Assembly: GCA_023144635.1 (NCBI GenBank)
Contig: JAGLFH010000024.1
Coordinates: forward strand, 1 to 50,720
Reading direction: 5' to 3'
Origin: Candidatus Auribacterota bacterium
GTDB lineage: Bacteria > Auribacterota > JAFGBW01 > JAFGJP01
DNA length: 50,720 bases
Within the stretch, counting starts at the first letter, position 1, and each line of letters opens with the position of its first letter. The position numbers were made by a program, and so were the translations under genes. The notes below the pieces were generated by a model. It ran no database searches, had not been told where the DNA came from, and was given only the letters and a program-made list of their open reading frames with translations. This document shows positions 43,973 through 50,720 of this stretch, one piece after another.

Positions 43973-45427
43973 TTAATGATATACCTTCATTTTATCAGAT
44001 GGATCAAAGTTAAATAATCCGCCGCCCAGATAACCGTTTAAAGACATGTATTTAAGTAAAAGTTTTTCATAAGTGTTATATTTAACTGTATCTTCATAAA
44101 CAGGACCCAACTTTGCATGCCAGTAAGCATTAAAAAGAGTTGCTTTTTCGTCTGGATTCGCTGGGTTTTTATAATAAACCTCAGCTCTGCTCATTGCATA
44201 AATATCCTGAGGACCATCAAGGCCAAGCATTACCGGAAAAGTCTGAATAGCACTTTTGGGCTGTTTTAATATAGTCCAGACATTTCTTCTTGCAGGATCA
44301 CCGGAAATATTACCTGTTGCATCCATGTGAGGGTACCGGAAATCATCAAGATCATATTTAAATTTTGCTGTTCTCTTCCACACAGCTCCTCTCCATTTAA
44401 ATTTCCAACTTTTCCAGGTGTTTCTCCAAGTCTGAATACGAAGAGAATCTTCCTGATAGATCTCATTTGTTTTGATCTTATAATGTCCCATAAATCCCAT
44501 TCTTTGTGAAATATACGGGATCTTTCCCATCCAGCTTGGAGGGATGTATAGCATAAGATGTCTAGGGAAATTCTTATCATCACCCGGGCCGTCTGAGCCG
44601 TGTCCAAAAGTATCCATCGAAGAACTTATAACACTTTTTAATTTATTAAAATCTTTTCCAAATTTTAATAATCCATCTGTTTTTACTATATCTGCATAAT
44701 TATCCTGGTTAATGAATCCGACAACAGAGATCTGACTTGAAGTGAGTCCCAAACCTCCGAACTTATTTATAAAACTGTTTATCTTATTCATTATTCCTGC
44801 GCCAGGAATATCTTGAGCTTCGACAAGACCGTTAATCTCTATCGTATGTTTATCAAAATTATCCAGTGTATAATCCTGGAAATTTGCGTTTTCAGTTGTC
44901 CTTACAAGATCATCGGGAATATCTGACATAAGCAAAGATAGCCTCATTGATGTAAAGAGACATGTCTGAGTTGTTTGATATATTGGATTCCATATGTCCT
45001 TTATTCTTTTGCTTATATCAATAGTTTCATTCAATATTTGATCAGCTATTTTATAAAACTGATGTATTCCTTTTATAACAGGACCTATATAAGGTACCCA
45101 TCCAATTACAGTTTCAATATCACCCCAAAGTTGTTCGGAGGAATCAACAGCAGTTGCAAATGCAATAGTGCAGAAATGAGCTATCATTGCTCTATTAGTA
45201 TATGCAAAGTAATTGTATGATCTTGCTTCCCAAACTGCTTGAGAATATGCACTTACATCGGCAAGGTTCTGGAGTTTCATCTTTTCGCCGACGGCATTTC
45301 CAACATTATAGACCATTCCTATCATCATAATAAGAATTGTTGCAACTGCCAGAAAAAGAACAAAGACTTGTCCTCCGTCTTCACTGTTGAGTCGCTTAAA
45401 GGCTTTTCTTATGCTTATGCTACTCAT
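43973..45427 (-). CDS. TadG-like protein, copy 1
   Basis: 484 residues, paralogous to the gene at 41279. It has the leader RKAFKRLNSEDGGQ, a membrane helix VFVLFLAVATILIMMIGMVYNVG (about 20-43), and the conserved block QNLADVSAYSQAVWEARSYNYFAYTNRAMIAHFCTIAFATAVDSSEQLW. The long C-terminal part is predicted extracytoplasmic and shares SGDPARRNVWTILKQPKSA and SRAEVYYKNPANP with its paralogue. It lacks the W/G-rich insert. AAAGGA, overlapping the stop of the upstream tadE, gives its ribosome site. Likely a Tad-type surface-assembly component. Confidence 0.82.
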   Translation of the reverse strand: MSSISIRKAFKRLNSEDGGQVFVLFLAVATILIMMIGMVYNVGNAVGEKMKLQNLADVSAYSQAVWEARSYNYFAYTNRAMIAHFCTIAFATAVDSSEQLWGDIETVIGWVPYIGPVIKGIHQFYKIADQILNETIDISKRIKDIWNPIYQTTQTCLFTSMRLSLLMSDIPDDLVRTTENANFQDYTLDNFDKHTIEINGLVEAQDIPGAGIMNKINSFINKFGGLGLTSSQISVVGFINQDNYADIVKTDGLLKFGKDFNKLKSVISSSMDTFGHGSDGPGDDKNFPRHLMLYIPPSWMGKIPYISQRMGFMGHYKIKTNEIYQEDSLRIQTWRNTWKSWKFKWRGAVWKRTAKFKYDLDDFRYPHMDATGNISGDPARRNVWTILKQPKSAIQTFPVMLGLDGPQDIYAMSRAEVYYKNPANPDEKATLFNAYWHAKLGPVYEDTVKYNTYEKLLLKYMSLNGYLGGGLFNFDPSDKMKVYH

Positions 45428-45438
45428 GAAAATTCCTT

Positions 45439-45948
45439 TTATGACTGAATGCGCATGCGGTAATCTGATTGCAGGCGTATGCGGTAATCTGATTGAACCA
45501 TTTCCTCTTCAGCTATTTTGTAATCAGGTTTAAAATTCATGATAGTATATATAACCACGTTGCCGAAGGGGATAATAAGCTGGTAATCATATTCAAGGTG
45601 AACATAAAGCAGGGTGTCGTTTGGGTAAACTATAGTCATCTTAAGATTATCTTTAATAGTATCCTTAAAATTATCTGCTGCAGTCACAAGATTATCTGTA
45701 CTGTTCGTTACAGTCTCAAGAGGAACGCAGGCAATGTACATGCCCTCCCACATTTTTGCTTCTCTTTCCGCACTGCTATGTACTATTCCTATGCGGGCTG
45801 CTGAATATGCGGCATAATTAAGTATAAATTTTGCATTAAAGACAAGTCCCATCTGTATTATTGCAAATATTACAGTCAGGAAAATAGGAAGCACAATGGC
45901 TGATTCTACCATTGCTTGTGCTTTAGTTTCTTTTAAAAAATTTTTCAT
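45439..45948 (-). CDS. TadE family protein, short copy with repeat-derived tail
   Basis: 169 residues. It has the classic short TadE form: leader MKNFLKETKAQAMVE, helix SAIVLPIFLTVIFAIIQMGLVFNAKF (about 16-41) and a periplasmic domain with YAAYSAARIGIVHSS. The start overlaps the PP2C stop by 4 bases. The last 18 residues, QSDYRIRLQSDYRMRIQS, are an 8-residue tandem repeat encoded by two 24-base units sharing a 17-base identical core (45455-45471 and 45479-45495). This tail looks like repeat DNA captured in frame. It is probably a minor pilin of the Tad-like apparatus. Confidence 0.85.
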   Translation of the reverse strand: MKNFLKETKAQAMVESAIVLPIFLTVIFAIIQMGLVFNAKFILNYAAYSAARIGIVHSSAEREAKMWEGMYIACVPLETVTNSTDNLVTAADNFKDTIKDNLKMTIVYPNDTLLYVHLEYDYQLIIPFGNVVIYTIMNFKPDYKIAEEEMVQSDYRIRLQSDYRMRIQS

Positions 45949-46838
45949 ATCTTAAATATCATCATATAGTAAAAACTTGAAATTAATACAAGAAAAAGAA
46001 TTATAAAAATGATAATTACCCAATCCTGACTTGTGAACTTTGGCTTTATTTCTGAAATATTAGGTTTTTCAAGACTTACCGTAGCACTTTCTGGTTTTTG
46101 CTTTGGTAATTCCTTAATTTTTACAAGGCAGATAGTTATGTTATCATTTCCGCCTTTTTCTTTGGCTTTTTCAATTAATCTATCTGTTCCGTCTTCGAGA
46201 GACAAACTGCTAACAAGTATTTTTTCTATCTCATGATCGCTTACAAGCGCATGAAGGCCGTCAGAACATAAAAGAAAAATATCTTTTTCTTTTGGAACAA
46301 AAGAATAAAAATCAGGTGTAACAGATTTACTTACACCGACAGCCCTTGTTATGACATTTTTTATGCTACCCGAAAACTCTGATATATTTATGTTGTGATC
46401 TGTACTTTCCTGTAAAAGAGAATGGTCTTTCGTCTTCTGAATGAGCTCATTATTTCTTAATAAATAGATCCTTGAATCACCGATATTTGAAAGGAAACAT
46501 TTTGATGGTTTTACGGCTAGAAGCACCATGGTTGAACCCATTTTAACTTTATTTCCGTCTTTTTGGAGTTCTGTTGCTCTTTTTTGTATAGCTCCATTTG
46601 CCATACTTACTGATTCACGTACTGTATCTTCATTTATTGACTGGCTTGTGAAACATTTTTCTTCTATGTAATTTCTAAGTGTTTCTACAACTACTTTACT
46701 GGCTTCTTTTCCATTTTCGTATCCACCCATGCCGTCTGCAACAATAAAAAGATTAAGCATTTCTGAAAAACTGTAAGAATCTTCGTTTTGCTTTCTAACT
46801 AATCCGATGTCTGATTTCACATAGAAGTCTATTTTCAT
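45945..46838 (-). CDS. PP2C-type Ser/Thr protein phosphatase with C-terminal membrane helix
   Basis: 297 residues from the ATG at 46838, one base after the upstream stop; a TTG at 46853 would overlap that gene. The PPM catalytic motifs are all present: RKQNEDSY, VADGMGGYENG with metal aspartate, GSTMV, SNIGDSRIYLL, KDHSL, CSDGLHALVSD and GGNDNITICLV. After the domain (about 1-235) a linker leads to a single helix (about 272-293), so the enzyme is held at the inner membrane facing the cytoplasm. It is coupled to tadE (4-base overlap) and probably regulates the Tad-like system; the partner kinase is not in the window. Confidence 0.92.
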   Translation of the reverse strand: MKIDFYVKSDIGLVRKQNEDSYSFSEMLNLFIVADGMGGYENGKEASKVVVETLRNYIEEKCFTSQSINEDTVRESVSMANGAIQKRATELQKDGNKVKMGSTMVLLAVKPSKCFLSNIGDSRIYLLRNNELIQKTKDHSLLQESTDHNINISEFSGSIKNVITRAVGVSKSVTPDFYSFVPKEKDIFLLCSDGLHALVSDHEIEKILVSSLSLEDGTDRLIEKAKEKGGNDNITICLVKIKELPKQKPESATVSLEKPNISEIKPKFTSQDWVIIIFIILFLVLISSFYYMMIFKI

Positions 46839-46839
46839 A

Positions 46840-47787
46840 TTATTTTTTTTCAATAAGTTTTATATTTTGACGTTTAATTATAAAAGAACCTTCATCAAGA
46901 AGTAGATTTATTTCTTTACTGTCAATCTTTATGATAGAACCTTGTATAATCTTATCATCATAAGTAATTATTACTACTTCCTGGCCAGACATAAACTCAG
47001 GTGTTACTATTTGTTGGCTTTTTAAATGTCTTTGTTCCAGTTCTTCTTTTGGAAGAGTTTCTATATTATCTATTTCATTATTCTTTATTTCTACAGAAAC
47101 ACCTTCATTATCAAGAATAAGAAAGATATCATTTTTTTCAGTAATATTACCCTCTATCTGATGCCCGTTTTTAAGATGTACAATATCAATCATTTCAATA
47201 GTCTCTATAGTCACTTCTTCTTCTATTTGCTCTTTTTGTGCTGGAGATTCTTTAGTTACAACATCAATAAATTCATCCTTTGTCATCTGTCCTTCAGAAA
47301 CTTCATTTATAGTTTTTTTCTGTGTATGACGTCTAACTGGTGCTTTTACTGTGTCATCTTCATCTGTTATTTCTTCAGCAATTTCTTTTGTGTCTTGGGA
47401 ATCCACATCTTTAATAGCAGCACTTATCTTTTCTTTTTTTACTTCTATTTCTGCTGGTTGAGGAGTAGGTGGAATCTTGGGGGATGTTGTTTCAGCTGAT
47501 TCTATCTTTTCTTCTGTTTTGCTTTCCTTAAGATCAGGAGAAATATCCGGTGATAAAATATTATTTATTTCTTTACCTTTTTTAATGTTATCTTTTCTCG
47601 TTACGATCTTCTTGGTTATGATCTTTGGAGTGGAAACTTTTTCTGTGCTGGCCTCTTTTTCTGTTTTTTGTATAAATTTTTTATAAACAAAAAAGGCTGA
47701 TGTCGAAATTAAAACAATAAAAAAGAAGAAAACAACGATTATGATTATAAAATCTTTTAAAAAAGCAGATTTTGGTTCTTTGTTCAT
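46840..47787 (-). CDS. Membrane-anchored protein with two small-barrel-like domains
   Basis: 315 residues. A basic N-terminus and one membrane helix (about 11-35) are followed by a long charged, Pro/Lys/Glu-rich linker (about 40-195). Two similar C-terminal units of about 45 residues follow: 199-243 (MIDIVHLKNGHQIEGNITEKNDIFLILDNEGVSVEIKNNEIDNIE) and 268-313 (SGQEVVIITYDDKIIQGSIIKIDSKEINLLLDEGSFIIKRQNIKLIE, written here only as landmarks). Their pattern, V-x-x-L/I-x-G-x-x-I-x-G-x-I, is that of Sm/SH3-like barrels. It is first in the cluster, one base before PP2C, with AAGGGG upstream. No enzyme motif is seen; an assembly or docking role is inferred. Confidence 0.7.
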   Translation of the reverse strand: MNKEPKSAFLKDFIIIIVVFFFFIVLISTSAFFVYKKFIQKTEKEASTEKVSTPKIITKKIVTRKDNIKKGKEINNILSPDISPDLKESKTEEKIESAETTSPKIPPTPQPAEIEVKKEKISAAIKDVDSQDTKEIAEEITDEDDTVKAPVRRHTQKKTINEVSEGQMTKDEFIDVVTKESPAQKEQIEEEVTIETIEMIDIVHLKNGHQIEGNITEKNDIFLILDNEGVSVEIKNNEIDNIETLPKEELEQRHLKSQQIVTPEFMSGQEVVIITYDDKIIQGSIIKIDSKEINLLLDEGSFIIKRQNIKLIEKK

Positions 47788-47911
47788 TATTGAACCCCTT
47801 TATTAATTAATAGATTCTATTTTATTTTGGACTATTATGCAATAAATGATTAATATAATTATAGTAATACTATAAGAAATATATTTAAAATATTAAAGGT
47901 TATTAATATAA

Positions 47912-48925
47912 ATGAAAAAAAAGAAGATTTTGATAACTGGTGGTGCCGGCTATATTGGATCACATATGGTCAGCTATTTAAAAGAAAAAGGTATGCAACC
48001 TGTAGTTTTTGATAATCTTTCAACAGGCTTTTCAGATCTTTTGACAGATGATATTGAGCTAATTGAAGGTGATCTTCAAAATATTAATGACATTAAAAGA
48101 GTTTTCGAAAAATATTCTATTGATAAAATAATGCATTTTGCTGCAAGCAGTATTGTTAGTGAATCAGTAGCAAATCCTCTTGATTATTATAGAAATAATG
48201 TTCTTGGATGCATTAACTTATTGAACGAAGCCATAAAAAATTCTATAAAACACTTTATATTTTCCTCTACAGCAGCTGTATATGGAGAACCTGAAAAGAT
48301 TCCTATAAAAGAAGATTCACATCTAATGCCGTCGAGTCCATACGGGCGTTCAAAGTTGATGATGGAATATATATTAAGTGATCTATCACGTATACACGGT
48401 TTTTCGTATGCTGCTTTAAGGTATTTTAATGCTTCAGGGGCAGAGCCTAATGGTATTATTGGTGAAAAACATGCTAAAGAAACTCATCTTATTCCTCTCA
48501 TACTTAAAACAGCTATTGGTGATTTAGAAAAAATAAGTATTTACGGAAATGATTATCCAACAATGGACGGTACCTGCATAAGAGATTATATTCATGTTGT
48601 TGACATATGTGAGGCTCATTATCTTGTATTAAAGGCAATGGAATCCGGTGATCCCGGTGGTGTTTTTAATCTTGGTAATAATAAGGGCTATTCTGTAAAA
48701 GAGATAATCGATGCTGCTCAAAAAATAACAGGAAAAGAAATCCCTTCTGAAATTTGTGAAAGGCGGCTTGGCGATCCGGCTAAATTAATTGCTGATTATG
48801 AAAAAATAAATAGAAGTTTTGGGTGGAAACCTAAATACAATTTAGAAAATATAATAGAAACCGCTTGGAATTTCACATTAAAAGAGCATGAAAAAAATGT
48901 TTTGAACAGAAAAAAAGAAAAATAA
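47912..48925 (+). CDS. galE: UDP-glucose 4-epimerase
   Basis: An extended-SDR enzyme interconverting UDP-glucose and UDP-galactose (or the N-acetyl forms), NAD-bound and cytoplasmic; 337 residues. NAD motif GGAGYIGSHMV, FDNLSTG, HFAA, the catalytic pair in SSTAAVYG and Y-x-x-x-K (PYGRSKLMME), and substrate-binding RYFNASGA, DGTCIRDYIHVVDI and NLGNNKGYSVKEII are all present. It lies 35 bases before manC on the same strand, forming a sugar-nucleotide operon that can supply the glycosyltransferases in this window. It is divergent from the Tad-like cluster. Confidence 0.94.
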   Translation: MKKKKILITGGAGYIGSHMVSYLKEKGMQPVVFDNLSTGFSDLLTDDIELIEGDLQNINDIKRVFEKYSIDKIMHFAASSIVSESVANPLDYYRNNVLGCINLLNEAIKNSIKHFIFSSTAAVYGEPEKIPIKEDSHLMPSSPYGRSKLMMEYILSDLSRIHGFSYAALRYFNASGAEPNGIIGEKHAKETHLIPLILKTAIGDLEKISIYGNDYPTMDGTCIRDYIHVVDICEAHYLVLKAMESGDPGGVFNLGNNKGYSVKEIIDAAQKITGKEIPSEICERRLGDPAKLIADYEKINRSFGWKPKYNLENIIETAWNFTLKEHEKNVLNRKKEK

Positions 48926-48960
48926 TATTAGGGTAGACAAAATAAGCTTATGGAGGAGTC

Positions 48961-50376
48961 ATGAAATCAGTTATTTTAGCAGGGGGAAAGGGAGAAGGCC
49001 TTTGGCCTCTTTCAAGAAAAGATTTTCCAAAACAGTTTCTTGAGATAAATGGAGAATCTTTTTTTGAGCAGGCTGTAAAACGTTGTCTTTTAGTATCAAA
49101 GCCAAAGGAAATATATGTAGTAACAATAAAGGATTATTTTTTTTACGTAAAAAAAATATTGAGTAAATACGGTATAAATGAAAAAAATATAATTATTGAG
49201 CCATTGTCACGAAGCACTGCATCCTGTATGCTCTTTTCTCTTTTTTGGTTGATAAATAAAAAATCAAACCCGGATGATATAGTATTCTTTTGCCCTTCGG
49301 ACCAATATGTAGGGGAAGACAAAAAATTTGGATCTGTTGTAAAAAAAGCAGCTGAATTTGCGAAAGAGTCTTCTATAGTAACTTTTGGCGTAAAACCTCT
49401 TCTTCCAAAACCGGACTACGGATATATTCAAAAAGGGATCAAATTAAACAAGAATAATAAAACCGGTATAAACGTGCATAAAATAAAGAAATTCGTAGAA
49501 AAGCCAAGTGAAAAAACAGCAAAAAAATGGACCAAAGACAAAACCTGGTATTGGAATACGGGAATGCTTTTATTTTCGATAAAGACAATGCTTGTTGAAT
49601 TTGAAAAATTTATGCCTGATACAGTAAAAATGCTTTCAAATGCTGATTTTTCGAATCAGGTAATTTTAAGAAATATCTTTAAAAAACTTCCAATAATTTC
49701 AATAGATAAAGCTGTTATGGAAAAAACTTCTATAGGAAAAATAGTTCCTGTTTCTTTTCAGCTTTTAGATATAGGAGACTGGAATCTTTTTTACAAAATG
49801 TGTCCAAAGGATGATTCAGGGAATGTAAAAATAGGTGATGTTGTTGCAATGGATATGAAAGACTCTTTAATAATAAGTGAAAAAACTTTGATAGCTTGTT
49901 CCGGTATGAAAGATACTGCAATAATAGGTACAGATGATGTCTTTTATGTTTCTGATAAAAAAAATGTTTCTAAAGTAAAAGATATTGTATTAAAACTTAA
50001 TGAAAAAGGACGCAGTGAAGCAATTGAGAGAAAAACTTCCTTCCGGCCATGGGGAAGCTATACCATACTTGAGACAAGTTCTAGATATAAAATTAAGAAA
50101 ATATCAGTAAATCCCGGTGCTTCATTAAGTTTACAGATGCATAATAAACGCTCTGAACACTGGGTCGTCATAAGCGGAATAGCTAATGTCCGTATTGGCG
50201 AAGAGATGATATTACTACAGGAAGGGGAAAGTACTTTCGTTCCTCTTAAATCTATTCATAAGTTACAGAACCCCGGTAAAAAACCTCTTGAGATAATTGA
50301 AGTGCAAATGGGGTCTTATTTGGGAGAAGATGATATCGTTCGCCTGGAAGATCCGTATGGCAGAGAAAAGATGTAA
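48961..50376 (+). CDS. manC: Bifunctional mannose-1-phosphate guanylyltransferase / mannose-6-phosphate isomerase
   Basis: 471 residues: an N-terminal nucleotidyltransferase (about 1-280) makes GDP-mannose, and a C-terminal cupin (about 350-465) is the type II phosphomannose isomerase. Evidence: ILAGGKGEGLWPLSRKDFPKQF, FCPSDQYV, PDYGYIQKG, KFVEKPS, WNTGMLLF, then FRPWGSY, QMHNKRSEHWVVISG with metal histidines, and LEIIEVQMGSYLGEDDIVRLEDPYGR. The usual GTRLWPLSR loop has E12-G13 in place of Thr-Arg, removing the conserved nucleotide-contacting Arg. A strong GGAGGAG site precedes the ATG. Probably supplies GDP-mannose for surface glycans. Confidence 0.93.
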   Translation: MKSVILAGGKGEGLWPLSRKDFPKQFLEINGESFFEQAVKRCLLVSKPKEIYVVTIKDYFFYVKKILSKYGINEKNIIIEPLSRSTASCMLFSLFWLINKKSNPDDIVFFCPSDQYVGEDKKFGSVVKKAAEFAKESSIVTFGVKPLLPKPDYGYIQKGIKLNKNNKTGINVHKIKKFVEKPSEKTAKKWTKDKTWYWNTGMLLFSIKTMLVEFEKFMPDTVKMLSNADFSNQVILRNIFKKLPIISIDKAVMEKTSIGKIVPVSFQLLDIGDWNLFYKMCPKDDSGNVKIGDVVAMDMKDSLIISEKTLIACSGMKDTAIIGTDDVFYVSDKKNVSKVKDIVLKLNEKGRSEAIERKTSFRPWGSYTILETSSRYKIKKISVNPGASLSLQMHNKRSEHWVVISGIANVRIGEEMILLQEGESTFVPLKSIHKLQNPGKKPLEIIEVQMGSYLGEDDIVRLEDPYGREKM

Positions 50377-50720
50377 AAGAAATTTAAAATGATAAATTGA
50401 AAATTAAAAGTTATGGAACGCTTTGCTGATGATTGAAAAATTTACCACAGAGGGGAAAATAATAGGTTATAGGCAATAGGTTCTGGGTTCTAGGTAAAGG
50501 AGCACTTCCGCCTTCGTTCAGACTACGCACAAGGCTTCCTCTAGACAGGAAAACTATGGCGAGACAGGTCGTGATATATTATAAATTTAGCCACCACGTG
50601 ATTCACCTTCGGTGAAAACGTGGCTTCGCAGAAAAGCACGGAGACTCACAGAACAATCTACGAAACACACTTTTACTTCTACACGGGCGCAGGCTAGCGG
50701 CGCCCCTATCGCAGATCCGC
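50377..50720. repeat. 344-base repeat block at the window end
   Basis: No gene is visible. In order: GGAACGCTTTGCTGATGAT (50415-50433), ACCACAGAGGGG (50441-50453), ATAGGTTATAGGCAATAGG (50462-50480) with GGTTCTGGGTTCTAGG, a CCGCCTTCG...TATGGCGAGACAGG pair (50510-50568), a GCCAC...CACAGA module (50589-50652) interrupted by a hairpin (50594-50623: CCACGT/ACGTGG and TTCACC/GGTGAA), and an inverted swapped-core repeat (50676-50708). The next gene, if any, lies beyond the edge. Confidence 0.65.
50676..50708 (-). repeat. Swapped-core palindromic repeat, copy 7
   Basis: GGGCGC (50685-50690) pairs with GCGCCC (50700-50705). The core is close to copy 4 at 38819 but inverted; flanks on the minus strand are GCGATAG and CGTGTAGAAG. 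Confidence 0.75.

Noticed and set aside
47026..47499. 157-codon plus-strand open frame opposite the double-barrel protein
   Set aside because: It is the Phe/Ile-rich shadow of a Lys/Glu-rich coding region on the other strand.

Overview
The window is about 50.7 kb of AT-rich bacterial chromosome, densely coding, with AT-biased codons throughout. It most likely comes from an anaerobic, diderm bacterium of an uncultured lineage. Evidence for two membranes: ExbB/ExbD proton-channel genes, a TonB-like anchored protein, an AsmA-like protein, TadE/TadG-type envelope proteins and many signal peptides. I cannot place the phylum from sequence alone. I see no rRNA, tRNA, CRISPR array, transposase or phage gene.

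Layout. 1-7.7 kb (+): the 3' part of aroB, a receiver-PilZ regulator, class II fructose-bisphosphate aldolase, two uncharacterised membrane proteins, malate dehydrogenase and a PilZ protein. 7.7-9.7 kb (+): two orphan PF04392-type substrate-binding proteins. 9.8-17.6 kb (-): a GT4 glycosyltransferase, a membrane protein, ftsB-like, enolase, a small membrane protein, AroH-type chorismate mutase, and the ATPases and one permease of an oligopeptide transporter (oppF, oppD, oppC). 17.6-20.6 kb (-): an HtrA-like protease coupled to a paralogue that has lost all three catalytic residues. 20.7-21.7 kb (+): a secreted Memo-family protein. 22.2-27 kb (-): an MGDG-synthase-type glycosyltransferase, oppB, oppA and an M50 site-2 protease, so the opp genes are split. 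27.4-30 kb (+): alpha-glucan phosphorylase. 30.3-36.8 kb (+): ExbB, ExbD, a TPR protein, a TonB-like membrane-anchored VWA protein and an AsmA-like protein, in a tightly coupled run. 37-38.7 kb: a stand-alone lipoyl-like domain protein (+) and a MurC/Mpl-type ligase (-). 39.2-47.8 kb (-): a Tad-like envelope cluster (a small-barrel protein, PP2C phosphatase, TadE, and two TadG-TadE pairs made by duplication). 47.9-50.4 kb (+): galE and manC for sugar-nucleotide synthesis.

Two things stand out. First, the ExbB-ExbD-TPR-VWA operon looks like a Ton/Tol-type energy-transduction machine in which the transducer carries the TonB/TolA SxxxH helix signature but ends in a von Willebrand A domain. Second, the intergenic DNA is built from a vocabulary of short dispersed repeats. 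One family keeps fixed arms (TAGGG... and ...CCGTGTAAAAAGG) while its central palindrome is swapped from copy to copy. Several families follow stop codons in the same orientation and in a recurring order, and some repeat material appears to have been absorbed into protein termini. Metabolic genes point to glycolysis/glycogen use, malate metabolism, aromatic amino-acid synthesis, peptide uptake and surface polysaccharide or glycolipid synthesis.
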